From NCBI RefSeq assembly GCF_900546705.1, contig NZ_URDP01000009.1:1-53677 (forward strand): DNA of 53,677 bases. Reading direction: 5' to 3'. The notes beneath the pieces were generated by a model that ran no database searches, had not been told where the DNA came from, and was given only the letters and a program-made list of their open reading frames with translations. A program made the translations under genes and the position numbers. Of this stretch, positions 33,376 to 43,142 are shown in pieces; the stretch's first letter is position 1; each line of letters opens with the position of its first letter. This DNA is from an uncultured Oscillibacter sp. (GTDB taxonomy: Bacteria > Bacillota > Clostridia > Oscillospirales > Oscillospiraceae).

Positions 33376-34285
33376 GATGTGCTCCTCCAGTCAGTTCAGA
33401 AATATTGTCCACGCCCAGCTTCCGGCACACGTCCGGCAGCTGTTCGATGATGGTCTTGCAGGCATAGGGGTCCACCAGGTTGGCAGCGCCCACCTCCACG
33501 GCGGTGGCGCCGGCCAGCATCATCTCCGCAGCGTCCTCGGCAGAGGAGACGCCGCCGCAGCCGATGATGGGGATCTTCACCGCCTCGTACACGTCCCACA
33601 CCATCCGCAGCGCCACGGGGAACACGGCGGGGCCGGAGACGCCGCCGGTGCGGTTGGCGATGATGGGACGCTTTGTTTTCAGGTCGATGCGCATGCCCAG
33701 CAGGGTATTGATGAGGCACACGCCGTCGGCGCCGGCGTCCTCGCAGGCCCGGGCGATCTCGGCGATGTCGGTGACATTGGGGGTCAGCTTCATAAAGACC
33801 GGCTTCGTGGTGGCGGCCTTCACGGCCTTCGTCACCTCTGCGGCGGCCTTGGGGTCGCAGCCGAAGTTCCTGCCGCCGGCGTGGACGTTGGGGCAGGAGA
33901 TGTTTACCTCCAGGATGGCCACCTGGTCCACGGATTCCAGCTTGCGGCAGTTTTCCGCGTATTCGTCCAGGGTGAAGCCGCCGATGTTGGCGATGACGGG
34001 GCCCTGGAAGATCTTCGCGATGTTGGGCACCTCATTGGCGATGACCGCGTCGATGCCGGGGTTCTGGAGACCCACGGCGTTGAGCATGCCGGAGGCCATC
34101 TCCGCGATGCGGGGCTGGGGATTGCCCAGCCGGGCCTCACCGGTGGTGCCCTTCCAGGAAAAGCTCCCCAGCACATTTAAATCATAGAGCTCCGCATACT
34201 CCCGGCCGTAGCCGAAGGTGCCGGAGGCGGGGATGACGGGGTTTTTCAGGGCAACGCCTGCCAGATTCACGCCTAAGTTTACCAT
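33368..34285 (-). CDS. pyrD: Dihydroorotate dehydrogenase, type 1B catalytic subunit
   Basis: 305 aa FMN barrel. NPVIPASGTFGYGREYAELYDL at the start and NISCPNVHAGGRNFG near residue 126 with the catalytic Cys mark class 1. GGVSSAEDAAEMMLAGATAVEVG is the phosphate site. Co-occurrence with pyrK shows the NAD-linked type 1B heterotetramer. It overlaps pyrK by 7 bp. Confidence 0.95.
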   Translation of the reverse strand: MVNLGVNLAGVALKNPVIPASGTFGYGREYAELYDLNVLGSFSWKGTTGEARLGNPQPRIAEMASGMLNAVGLQNPGIDAVIANEVPNIAKIFQGPVIANIGGFTLDEYAENCRKLESVDQVAILEVNISCPNVHAGGRNFGCDPKAAAEVTKAVKAATTKPVFMKLTPNVTDIAEIARACEDAGADGVCLINTLLGMRIDLKTKRPIIANRTGGVSGPAVFPVALRMVWDVYEAVKIPIIGCGGVSSAEDAAEMMLAGATAVEVGAANLVDPYACKTIIEQLPDVCRKLGVDNISELTGGAHHG

Positions 34286-35012
34286 ACGATCTCCTCCTTA
34301 TACAGGATGGGGCCGTCCTTGCACACCCGCTTATAGCCGTCCTTGGTAGGCACGGTGCAGCCCATGCAGGCGCCGAAGCCGCAGCCCATGCGGGCCTCGA
34401 AGCTGAACTGTCCGCCCTTGAGCTGGTCAAGGCCGTGGACCGCCTTGAGCATGGGCAGCGGGCCGCAGGTGAGCACGTAGTCGCACTCGGGGACGCTGCG
34501 GATGCAGTCGGTGACAAAGCCCCGGGTGCCCAGGGAGCCGTCCTCCGTGGCGATGAGCAGCCGGCAGCCCAGGGCGGCGAACTCTTCAATATAGAACGCG
34601 TCCTTGCCGCTGCGATAGCCCAGCGTCACGGTGGGGTTCTGTCCGGCGGCGATCATCCGCTGGGCCAGGCCGTACAGCGGGGCGATGCCGATGCCGCCGC
34701 CCGCCAGCACCGGGTGCTCCCCGGCGAGGGAGGGGTCAAAGCCGTTTCCAAGGCCGCTGAGCACGTCCAGCTCCGTGCCGGGCACGCAGCGCACCAGATC
34801 GTGGGTGCCCTTGCCCACGACCTTCACCAAAAGCAGCAGGCCCTGGTCATCCCAGTTGCAGATGGAGATGGGGCGGCGCAGATAATTGCCGGGCAGGGAG
34901 ATGTTCACGAACTGACCCGGGGCGGTGATGGCGGAGGTGTCGCCGGAGAGGAGAACCTCATAGGTATCCTCCGTCAGCTGGCGGGTATGCTCCAACGTAA
35001 AGAGAGATTTTT

Positions 35013-35016
<4 letters not shown>
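34279..35016 (-). CDS. pyrK: Dihydroorotate dehydrogenase electron-transfer subunit
   Basis: 245 aa. The FAD-binding half has NYLRRPISICNWD (near 45-57). The NAD half has GGGIGIAPLYGLAQRM. The C-terminus has the [2Fe-2S] ligands CGFGACMGC and a later Cys in KRVCKDGP. It passes electrons from PyrD FMN to NAD. Its start overlaps the pyrC stop by 4 bp. Confidence 0.94.
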
Positions 35017-36299
<1,283 letters not shown>

Positions 36300-36337
36300 G
36301 AGAGATCTCCTTTCTCTGTGGATTCATTCAACATATT

Positions 36338-36366
36338 ATATTATCGGAAAGCGGAGGCCTTGTCAA
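36338..36366 (-). promoter_or_regulatory. Promoter of the pyr operon
   Basis: On the minus strand, -35 TTGACA (36361-36366), 17 bp, -10 TAATAT (36338-36343), in an AT-rich TATAATATG stretch. The leader of about 35 bases is too short for a PyrR attenuator. Confidence 0.65.
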
Positions 36367-36430
36367 CCGATTTTCTCCGGCAAAGACCATAAAAAGCACC
36401 GTGGAGGGCGGCGGCTTTTTGGAAGATGGG

Positions 36431-36466
36431 AAAACGCCCCGTCTCCTTGAAGAGACGGGGCGTTTT
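36431..36466 (-). terminator. Terminator after the NifX-like gene
   Basis: Perfect 15-bp stem AAAACGCCCCGTCTC/GAGACGGGGCGTTTT with a 6-base loop, between the NifX-like gene and the pyr promoter. It could act in both directions. Confidence 0.85.
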
Positions 36467-36471
36467 TCAAT

Positions 36472-36882
36472 TCAGTTGTGGCAGCCGTGGTCGCCGCAGT
36501 GATGCTCGCCGCAGCCGTGGTCGCCGCAGGTATGGGCCTCACCGTCGTGGTGATGATCGCAGGTGGCGGACTCGGCGTAGGTCAGCGTGCCGCCCAGCAG
36601 CTCGTCCACCCGCTCGTCGGCGCTGCCGGTGCAGCCGGCGTAGAGACGGATGCCCGCCTGGGCCAGGGCCATCTGGGCGCCGGGCCCGATGCCGCCGCAG
36701 ATCAGGCAGTCCACCCCCTGCTGGGCCAGGAAGCCCGCCAGGGCGCCGTGGCCGCTGCCGTTGGTGGGGCAGATCCGGGAGGAGACGACCTTGCCGTCCT
36801 CCACGTCGTAGACCTTGAACTGCTCCGTGTGGCCGAAGTGGCCGAACACCATTCCGTCTTCATAGGTAACCGCGATTTTCAT
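36472..36882 (-). CDS. NifX/NifB-type (dinitrogenase Fe-Mo cofactor) domain protein with a His/Cys tail
   Basis: 136 aa from the ATG at 36882, with AAAGGAAG upstream. Residues 1-105 are the Nitro_FeMo-Co domain (MKIAVTYEDGMVFGHFGHTEQFKVYDVEDGKVV; LAQQGVDCLICGGIGPGAQMAL). The last 25 residues are extremely His/Cys-rich (CDHHH, then CGDHGC twice around GEHHC), probably for binding iron, zinc, nickel or a cluster. No nif genes are here. Small relatives of this type bind metal clusters and often travel with DUF134 proteins, as here, where the two genes overlap by ATGA. Confidence 0.88.
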   Translation of the reverse strand: MKIAVTYEDGMVFGHFGHTEQFKVYDVEDGKVVSSRICPTNGSGHGALAGFLAQQGVDCLICGGIGPGAQMALAQAGIRLYAGCTGSADERVDELLGGTLTYAESATCDHHHDGEAHTCGDHGCGEHHCGDHGCHN

Positions 36883-37235
36883 GATTGTGCTTCCTTTCCG
36901 TGTGCGCATGCGCCGCACAGCTTGCCGCAGCCGGACCGGCACTGCCGGGGGCACAGGGCGTAGCTGCCGCCGCCGATGGTCAGGGTACGGCCCTCCACCA
37001 AAAAGACGGCCAGCTTCCGGCGGGCCTGGGCGTAGATCCGCTGCACGGTGGCCCGGGCCACGCCCATCTGCTCGGCGGCTTCCTCCTGGGTAAGGCCCAG
37101 GTAGTCCATGAGCCGGACCGCCTCGTACTCCTCCACCGTCAGCTCCACCGCTCCGGAGGGAGCGGGCTGGTCGGGGGAGAAGCGGCAGTGATCGGGCATC
37201 CGGCACACCCGGCGGCATTTTGCATTGCGGGGCAT
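36879..37235 (-). CDS. DUF134 DNA-binding protein
   Basis: 118 aa from the ATG at 37235, preceded by AAGGAGG. An N-terminal Cys-rich segment (CRRVCRMPDHC) is followed by a sigma-70 region-4-like helix-turn-helix (LTVEEYEAVRLMDYLGLTQEEAAEQMGVARATVQRIYAQARRKLA). The C-terminus has CPRQC, CGKLCGAC cysteines, suggesting metal or cluster sensing. The promoter carries an inverted repeat, so autoregulation together with the NifX-like gene is likely. Confidence 0.88.
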   Translation of the reverse strand: MPRNAKCRRVCRMPDHCRFSPDQPAPSGAVELTVEEYEAVRLMDYLGLTQEEAAEQMGVARATVQRIYAQARRKLAVFLVEGRTLTIGGGSYALCPRQCRSGCGKLCGACAHGKEAQS

Positions 37236-37256
37236 GACGCACATCCTCCTTTTTGA

Positions 37257-37294
37257 ACATATGCCCATTATAGCGCGTTTTGGGCATATGTCAA
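37257..37294 (-). promoter_or_regulatory. Consensus promoter overlapped by an inverted repeat (DUF134 operon)
   Basis: On the minus strand, -35 TTGACA (37289-37294), 16 bp, -10 TATAAT (37267-37272), both full consensus. An 11-bp inverted repeat ACATATGCCCA/TGGGCATATGT (37257-37267 and 37281-37291) spans from the end of the -35 to just past the -10, so a bound protein would block polymerase. Confidence 0.8.
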
Positions 37295-37300
37295 GAATGA

Positions 37301-37341
37301 AAATAAAAAGGGTCCGGCGCGCCATTTGGTGCGCCGGACCG
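37301..37341 (-). terminator. Terminator after the phosphosugar mutase gene
   Basis: GC-rich stem (GGTCCGGCGC/GCGCCGGACC, about 37311-37341). On the minus strand it is followed by CTTTTTATTTT. Confidence 0.8.
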
Positions 37342-37345
37342 GATA

Positions 37346-39070
37346 TCAGTGGAGGCTCTGGACCCACTGGCCGTATTTTTCAATGTTGGCGGCGCACGCG
37401 TCGGCGTCGGCGCCCTGGGTCAGAATGTAGACCTTGATCTTGGGCTCGGTGCCGGAGGGGCGCACCAGGATAGTGGTGCCGTCGGCAAGCTCGTAGCGCA
37501 GCACGTTGGAGCCGGAGAGCTCCATGGTGCTCTTCGCGCCGGTGCGGCAGTCCACCACAGAGCCGTCGGTGTAGTCCTTGCGGACCACCACGTCCACGCC
37601 GGAGATCTGGGCAGGGGGCTGCTGGCGCAAAGACGCCATGAGGTTTGCCATGTCCTTGAGGCCGTCCAGGCCGGGCATGACCAGATTGTGGGTCTTTTCG
37701 GCGTAGTAGCCGTACTTCTTATAGAGGTTTTCCAGGGCGTCAGCCAGGGTCAGACCCTGGGAGGCGTACCAGGCGGCCATCTCGGTGAGCAGCAGCGAGG
37801 CGGTGACGGCGTCTTTGTCCCGGACATAGTCGCCCAGCATATAGCCGTAGGACTCCTCGTAGGCGAAGATGACCTTGCCCTCGCCGGCGTTTTCCAGCTT
37901 GTCCTTCTTCTCGGCCAGGAACTTGAAGCCGGTGAAGGTGTCGTAGCAGGCGAGGCCGTTGACCTCGGCCACCTTCCGGGCCATTTCCGTGGTGACGATG
38001 GTCTTGAGGGCCACGGCCTTTTCCGGCAGCTTACCGGCCCGCTTCATGGCACCGATGAGATAGTCCAGCAGCAGCACGCCGGTCTGATTGCCGGAGATGA
38101 CCTTGAACTCGCCGCTCTTGGTCTTGACCATGATGCCCACCCGGTCGGCGTCGGGGTCGGAGCCCAGGATGAAGTCGGCGCCCTCCTTCTTGGCAAGCTC
38201 CACGGCCAGGGCGAAGCCCTCGGGGTTTTCCGGGTTGGGGGAGACCACCGTGGGGAAGTTGCCGTCCACCACCATCTGCTGGGGCACGCAGATGAGGTGA
38301 CGGATGCCCAGCCGGTGCAGGGCCTCGGGGATGAGCTGGTAGCCGGTGCCGTGGAAGGGGGTATAGACCAGCTTGAAGGTGTCGGCCACCTTGGCAACCG
38401 TTTCGGGGTCGTTCACCTGGGCCATGACGTTGGCGAGGAACTTCTCGTCGGTCTCGGTGCCCAGTACCTCGATGATGCCCTGGGAGACGGCTTCATCATA
38501 GGGCATGGTCTTGATGTCGCGGAAGATGTCCAGCTGCTCCAGCCGCTTGGCGATGGCGTCGGCGTGGTGGGGGGGAAGCTGGGCGCCGTCCTCCCAGTAG
38601 ACCTTGTAGCCGTTGTACTCCTTGGGGTTGTGGCTGGCGGTGACGTTGATGCCCGCCTGGCAGTGGTACTCCCGCACGGCGAAGCTCAGCTCCGGAGTGG
38701 GGCGCAGGGACTCGAAGATCCGCACGTGGATGCCGTTGGCGGCGCAGACTTCGGCGGCGGCACGGGCGAACTCCATGGAGTGGTTGCGGCAGTCCATGCA
38801 GATGGCCACGCCCCGGTCTCGGCCCGCCTGGCCCTCGGCGCAGATCACGTCGGCAAAGCCCTGGGTGGCCCAGCGGATGACGTGGATGTTCATATTGTGC
38901 AGTCCGGTGTACATGGTGCCCCGCAGCCCGGCGGTGCCGAACTCCAGGGGGCCGTAGAACCGGGCCTCGATTTCCTTGGGATCGCTGCGGATGGCCTCCA
39001 GCTCCGCGTGCTCCTCCGGGGACAGAGCAGGGCTTGCAAGCCACTTTTCATACTCTTTCATGAAATCCAT
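37346..39070 (-). CDS. Phospho-sugar mutase (phosphoglucomutase/phosphomannomutase)
   Basis: 574 aa alpha-D-phosphohexomutase. LEFGTAGLRGTMYTGLHNMN near residues 42-61, the phosphoserine loop INVTASHNPKEYNGYK near 140, the metal loop GSDPDADRVG near 304, FAYEESYGYMLGD near 403 (sugar recognition) and VRPSGTEPKIKVY near the C-terminus (phosphate binding) are all intact. The length fits the PgcA group of Firmicutes, which interconverts glucose 1- and 6-phosphate for cell-surface glycans. It follows the DUF2007 gene in the same direction. Confidence 0.93.
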   Translation of the reverse strand: MDFMKEYEKWLASPALSPEEHAELEAIRSDPKEIEARFYGPLEFGTAGLRGTMYTGLHNMNIHVIRWATQGFADVICAEGQAGRDRGVAICMDCRNHSMEFARAAAEVCAANGIHVRIFESLRPTPELSFAVREYHCQAGINVTASHNPKEYNGYKVYWEDGAQLPPHHADAIAKRLEQLDIFRDIKTMPYDEAVSQGIIEVLGTETDEKFLANVMAQVNDPETVAKVADTFKLVYTPFHGTGYQLIPEALHRLGIRHLICVPQQMVVDGNFPTVVSPNPENPEGFALAVELAKKEGADFILGSDPDADRVGIMVKTKSGEFKVISGNQTGVLLLDYLIGAMKRAGKLPEKAVALKTIVTTEMARKVAEVNGLACYDTFTGFKFLAEKKDKLENAGEGKVIFAYEESYGYMLGDYVRDKDAVTASLLLTEMAAWYASQGLTLADALENLYKKYGYYAEKTHNLVMPGLDGLKDMANLMASLRQQPPAQISGVDVVVRKDYTDGSVVDCRTGAKSTMELSGSNVLRYELADGTTILVRPSGTEPKIKVYILTQGADADACAANIEKYGQWVQSLH

Positions 39071-39121
39071 ACGCTGTTCCTCCTGTTGAATGATGATGCA
39101 CCGTCCGGTGCAGAGATTGCC

Positions 39122-39415
39122 TCAGCTGTCTTCCTCCGGCGCAGGGGATGCCAGCAGCGCCCGGGCCTCCTCCAGGCGGGAGACGGGTACGTAGATGTCC
39201 ACGCCTGTCCCGGTAACCCCCAGAATGACCTTGCCCTGGGTACCGACCTTGAAGGCGGGGATGCCGCAGCCGGCGAGGAATGAGATGGTGATGTCCGCCA
39301 CGCTGTCCGCTTCCGACTCCACGGACAGCCGGGCGGCTTTCTCCCGGTTTCCGTGCTCGTCGGTGGGCCAGTTGTCCGGGATGGTTTGGGCCCGGGCCCA
39401 GAAATCCTGTTCCAT
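39122..39415 (-). CDS. DUF2007-like small protein
   Basis: 97 aa. The C-terminal two thirds fit the DUF2007 fold: a membrane-free beta-alpha unit with FLAGCGIPAFKVGTQG and VDIYVPVSRLEEARALLAS. The function of the family is unknown, and a signalling role has been suggested only by its name. It sits between rlmH and the phosphosugar mutase, probably co-transcribed. Confidence 0.75.
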   Translation of the reverse strand: MEQDFWARAQTIPDNWPTDEHGNREKAARLSVESEADSVADITISFLAGCGIPAFKVGTQGKVILGVTGTGVDIYVPVSRLEEARALLASPAPEEDS

Positions 39416-39428
39416 CGAAACGACCCCT

Positions 39429-39911
39429 TTACTTATGATATTTGGTGCCTGCGTTGATCTGATAAGCCCGATAGATCTGCTCGAGGAGCATGACCCGGGC
39501 CAGATGGTGAGGGAACGTCATGGGGGACATGGAAAGCCGCAGGTCCGCCTGCGCCTTGACCGACTCGTCCAGCCCCACGCTGCCGCCGATGAGAAAGACC
39601 AGGCTGGACTCCCCGCCCACGGCAAAGCGGCCCATGCGCTGGGCCAGCTGGGGGGAGGAGAGGGTCTGTCCCTCAATGCACATGGCGATGACGGCAGCGC
39701 CCTTGGGAATCCTGGCCCGGATCAAGGATGCCTCGGTCTCCAGGGCCTGGCGGATCTGGGCGGGAGAAGGGTCATCCGGCAGACGGCTTTCCGGCAGTTC
39801 CACAATGTCCAGCCGGCAAAAGCGGCCCAGGCGTTTGGCGTACTCAGCCACGGCCTCCGTGTAAAACCGCTCTTTCAGCTTGCCTACACACAAAATGGTT
39901 ACCCTCTGCAT
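39429..39911 (-). CDS. rlmH: 23S rRNA (pseudouridine-1915 N3) methyltransferase
   Basis: 160 aa SPOUT enzyme, full length. VTILCVGKLKERFYTEAVAEYAKRL at the N-terminus, FLIGGSVGLDESV near 105 and LSMSPMTFPHHLARVMLLEQIYRAYQI at the C-terminus (knot and SAM site) are diagnostic. It overlaps the MBL gene by 13 bp, a linkage often seen with yycJ in Firmicutes. Confidence 0.96.
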   Translation of the reverse strand: MQRVTILCVGKLKERFYTEAVAEYAKRLGRFCRLDIVELPESRLPDDPSPAQIRQALETEASLIRARIPKGAAVIAMCIEGQTLSSPQLAQRMGRFAVGGESSLVFLIGGSVGLDESVKAQADLRLSMSPMTFPHHLARVMLLEQIYRAYQINAGTKYHK

Positions 39912-40696
39912 GAAACCCTCCCGCCGTAGGCACGGCTGAGCTGCTCCCGGGGCGCCACGGACAAAATGTCCGTATCCAGCCCGGCGGCGGAAAAGGCGCG
40001 TTGGGCGGCGGAGAGCGCCATGGCCGGGGTGTTGTTCTCCCGGCTCAGATGGGCCAGCACTACCTCCGCGGCACCGAACCGTGCCAGCGTCACGGCAAAG
40101 CGGGCGGCGTCCTCATTGCTCAGATGGCCGCCCCGGCCCAGGATGCGCTCCTTTAAATAATAAGGATAGGGGCCGGAGCGCAGCGTCTCCACGTCGTGGT
40201 TGGCCTCCAGTACCGCCACCTCCACGCCGGGCAGGACTTCCTGCGCGGCGGGGGTCACGTATCCGGTGTCCGTCATGAGGCCCACGGCGGTATCGGCGGT
40301 GTCAATGCGGTAGCCGCAGGCACCGGGAGCGTCGTGGGAGGTGGGGAAAGCGGTGACGCGGCAGCTGCCCAGCGTGAATTGTCCCCCGGCGGGGAAGACG
40401 CGGATGCAGTCGGCAAAGGCGGGGAGCCGCCCGGCCAGATCCGCCGCGGCGTCCCGGCTGGCCACCACCGGCAGCCGGCGCTTTTTCAAAAGGGTGGCAA
40501 GGCCGGCGATGTGATCGGTGTGGGTATGGGTAATGAGAATGGCGGTCAGATCCTCCGGTGTCAAATCCAGCGCCCGCAGGGCCAGGGTGATGCGGCGGCA
40601 GGAGATCCCGGCGTCCAGCAGCAGGTGGGTGCCGCCGCTGGAGAGTAAAAGGGCGTTTCCGGAGGAGCCGCTGGAGAGGGTATGTACAGTGGTCAA
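39899..40696 (-). CDS. MBL-fold hydrolase, YycJ/WalJ-like
   Basis: 265 aa from a TTG at 40696 with GCGAGGT upstream. Starting there gives MTTVHTLSSGSSGNALLL, the normal YycJ N-terminus. The metal motif THTHTDHIAGLATLL is near residues 62-76. DTGYVTPAAQEVL, NHDVETLRSGPYPYYLKERILGRGGHLSNEDAA and LAHLSRENNTPAMAL follow. YycJ/WalJ proteins are nucleases of the wal gene neighbourhood. Here it lies next to murA and the wal genes, though a probable terminator separates it from murA. Confidence 0.9.
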   Translation of the reverse strand: MTTVHTLSSGSSGNALLLSSGGTHLLLDAGISCRRITLALRALDLTPEDLTAILITHTHTDHIAGLATLLKKRRLPVVASRDAAADLAGRLPAFADCIRVFPAGGQFTLGSCRVTAFPTSHDAPGACGYRIDTADTAVGLMTDTGYVTPAAQEVLPGVEVAVLEANHDVETLRSGPYPYYLKERILGRGGHLSNEDAARFAVTLARFGAAEVVLAHLSRENNTPAMALSAAQRAFSAAGLDTDILSVAPREQLSRAYGGRVSCRG

Positions 40697-40725
40697 GGGA
40701 AATACCTCGCTTGATAAGAGATGAG

Positions 40726-40781
40726 AAAACGTCCGCAAGGGAGGCCGTCGACCTATGGTCGCCATCCTCCGTCGCGGACGT
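40726..40781 (-). terminator. Probable terminator after murA
   Basis: Outer stem ACGTCCGC/GCGGACGT (40729-40736 with 40774-40781) enclosing two smaller stems. On the minus strand it is followed by TTTTCT. Confidence 0.5.
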
Positions 40782-40787
40782 ATGGGG

Positions 40788-42086
40788 TCAGCCGATATGG
40801 GCTTCCAGCTCCTCGGACTCGCCGGGCTCTTCCACGGCGCGGATATCCGCACCCAGACGGCGCAGCTTGGTGACGATGTCCTCATAGCCCCGCTCGATAT
40901 ACTGCACACAGCTGATCTCACTCTGGCCGTGAGCCGCCAGGGCGGCGATGACCAGAGCAGCGCCGGCCCGCAGATCGCAGGCCTGGATGGGAGCGCCGGT
41001 CAGATGATCCACACCCTCCACCACGGCGGTCTTCTCGTCCACCTGGATGTTGGCGCCCATGCGCTTGAGCTCGTCCACGTAGCGGTAGCGGTTGTTCCAC
41101 ACACTCTCGGTCACAAGAGACGTGCCCTCCGCCAGAGACAGCACGGCGGTAACCTGGGGCTGCATGTCCGTGGGGAAGCCGGGGTAGGGCATGGTTTTGA
41201 CGTTGGTCTTCTGGAGCTTGCCGGTGCGGCGCACCAGGAGAGTGTCCTCATGCTCTTCCACCTCCACGCCCATTTCCACCAATTTGGCGGTAATGCAGTC
41301 CATGTGCTTGGGGATAATATTCTTGATGAGAACCTGACCGCCGGTGGCGGCCACAGCGGCCATGTAGGTGCCTGCCTCGATCTGATCGGGGATGATGGCG
41401 TAGGAGCCGCCGGTGAGCCGGTCCACACCGCGGATCTTGATAGTGTCGGTACCGGCACCGCGGACATTGGCGCCCATGGAGTTGAGGAAGTTGGCCAGAT
41501 CCACGATGTGGGGCTCCTTGGCGGCGTTTTCAATGACGGTATCGCCCTCGGCCATGACGGCGGCCATCATGATATTCATGGTGGCGCCTACGGATACCAC
41601 GTCCAGATAGACGTGGGCGCCCTTGAGGCGGCCGGACTCCGTGGAGGCATGGATGAAGCCGCCCTCCACCACCACCTTGGCGCCCAGGGTGGTAAAGCCC
41701 TTGACGTGCTGGTCGATGGGGCGGACGCCGAAGTTGCAGCCGCCGGGCATGGCCACTTCTGCCTGGCCGAAGCGGCCCAGCAGGGCGCCGATCAGGTAGT
41801 AGGAGGCGCGGATCTTCCGGGCCAGCTCGTAGCTGGTGCGGGTGGAGCGGATATGGCTGCAGTTGATCTCCACGGTGTGGCGGTTGATGGAACGGATGGA
41901 GGCGCCCAGCTGCTCGAGAATCTTCAGGCACAGCGTCACATCGGAGATCTGGGGGATGTTCTCGATGCGGCAGGTGCCGTCCACCAGCAGCGCGGCGGGG
42001 ATAATGGCAACGGCGGCGTTCTTGGCGCCGCTGATCTCTACTTCACCAAACAGGGGCTTTCCGCCCTGTACAATATATTTTGTCAA
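40788..42086 (-). CDS. murA: UDP-N-acetylglucosamine 1-carboxyvinyltransferase
   Basis: 432 aa from a TTG at 42086, with GAGAGGG seven bases upstream. The protein then begins MTKYIVQGGKPLFGEVEISGAKNAAVAI, the proper MurA start. AEVAMPGGCNFGVRPIDQH carries the catalytic Cys (fosfomycin target) near residue 119. YPGFPTDMQPQ and LRAGAALVIAAL are typical. First committed step of peptidoglycan synthesis. It has its own promoter after yycI. One of the two clostridial MurA paralogues; which one cannot be told. Confidence 0.95.
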   Translation of the reverse strand: MTKYIVQGGKPLFGEVEISGAKNAAVAIIPAALLVDGTCRIENIPQISDVTLCLKILEQLGASIRSINRHTVEINCSHIRSTRTSYELARKIRASYYLIGALLGRFGQAEVAMPGGCNFGVRPIDQHVKGFTTLGAKVVVEGGFIHASTESGRLKGAHVYLDVVSVGATMNIMMAAVMAEGDTVIENAAKEPHIVDLANFLNSMGANVRGAGTDTIKIRGVDRLTGGSYAIIPDQIEAGTYMAAVAATGGQVLIKNIIPKHMDCITAKLVEMGVEVEEHEDTLLVRRTGKLQKTNVKTMPYPGFPTDMQPQVTAVLSLAEGTSLVTESVWNNRYRYVDELKRMGANIQVDEKTAVVEGVDHLTGAPIQACDLRAGAALVIAALAAHGQSEISCVQYIERGYEDIVTKLRRLGADIRAVEEPGESEELEAHIG

Positions 42087-42232
42087 AATATTTACCCTCT
42101 CTTCAAGGCACGTTCTTTTGTGGCGGCAATGCCGTCCGCCTCTGCGGACAGTTTGCCCGGCCGGTGCCGCTTCATACCCGCGCAAAGGCCGCGGGCCGGG
42201 AAAATTTCATCCGGGGAAACTCACACAGCGTC

Positions 42233-42261
42233 ACTATATCATATCCACAGGGGAAATGCAA
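42233..42261 (-). promoter_or_regulatory. Promoter of murA
   Basis: On the minus strand, -35 TTGCAT (42256-42261), 17 bp, -10 TATAGT (42233-42238). The leader of about 140 nt holds a GC-rich fold (CCCGGCC with GGCCGGG, about 42150-42204). Confidence 0.65.
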
Positions 42262-42308
42262 ATCATTCCTGCACCGTTTCCATAATTCGTTCAAAAATAA
42301 CATCCGTG

Positions 42309-43112
42309 TCACCCGCGGGTGACCGTGCCGGTGTAGCAGTTGACGTAATATGACCCAAAATCGGTCTGGATGCACCACATGGGCACCAGGCTCATCGCGG
42401 AGGCGGAGGTATTCTGCACCTGATAGCAGGCGGTGACGTCGGTGACGTGGGATACCACGGCGCCGCTTTCCAGGTGGGCGTTCAAAAACTCGGTCAGGGC
42501 GGACACGGCGTCCAGGGAGCCGGTTTCTCCGTCGGAGGAGGAAGCGGCGGCGGGCAGGAACGTGCCGCTGACGGTCAGGGCACTGCCCTGCACAGAGAAG
42601 GTGACGGTGCAGTTGGACACCGGGTAGCCGTCAAAGGTGCGGGTAGCGGAGGCGGAGAAGGGCTCTTCCTGAGAGACGGTGAGATCGTCGTACTGGAACT
42701 GACGGCACAGCTCCCGGCAAAGGCGCTCTACATTGGTGTCCTCGCCCAGCAAAATGGCGGCCTCGAAGGCACCGCCGGCGCTGAACACGGCGGCCCCGGC
42801 GCTGCTTTCGTAAGAGTAGATGACACTGCTCTGGCTGGAGTGGGTCATGCCCTTACCCAGCAAAAAGGCGGCCAGCTGGCGCTCCTGGTCCACGTCCCGG
42901 CTCAGAGAGGCGCCCTCCGGCGGCGGGTCGAAGGTGACGGCGCTCTGGGAGAGCGTGATGTTGTTGGCCTCGAACAGGGCAGTCAGCTGCTCCGCGGTCC
43001 GGCTGCGGCTTTCCAGCTGAGCGGCCTGCCGGCTCAGCTGGGAACCCAGCAGGAAGAGGTTCAGCAGCGCCAGAATCAATATAATGATGTTTTTCAGGCG
43101 GGTACTTTGCAT
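42309..43112 (-). CDS. yycI: YycI-like regulator of the WalK sensor
   Basis: 267 aa. One N-terminal membrane anchor (NIIILILALLNLFLLGSQL, residues 8-26), then an extracytoplasmic domain with little sequence identity to named families but with the YycI-type end (SLVPMWCIQTDFGSYYVNCYTGTV). In Bacillus YycI and YycH bind WalK in the membrane and restrain it. The assignment rests mainly on topology, size and position after yycH. Confidence 0.75.
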   Translation of the reverse strand: MQSTRLKNIIILILALLNLFLLGSQLSRQAAQLESRSRTAEQLTALFEANNITLSQSAVTFDPPPEGASLSRDVDQERQLAAFLLGKGMTHSSQSSVIYSYESSAGAAVFSAGGAFEAAILLGEDTNVERLCRELCRQFQYDDLTVSQEEPFSASATRTFDGYPVSNCTVTFSVQGSALTVSGTFLPAAASSSDGETGSLDAVSALTEFLNAHLESGAVVSHVTDVTACYQVQNTSASAMSLVPMWCIQTDFGSYYVNCYTGTVTRG

Positions 43113-43142
43113 GGGAGGTTCCTTTCTGAGGCAGACGCCCGG

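Noticed and set aside
36300..36430. PyrR attenuator or riboswitch in the pyr leader
   Set aside because: The leader from the predicted start to pyrC is only about 35 bases, and I see no PyrR binding-loop sequence.
37349..39283. A 644-aa plus-strand frame opposite the phosphosugar mutase
   Set aside because: Shadow of a conserved enzyme. No start signals or domain features.
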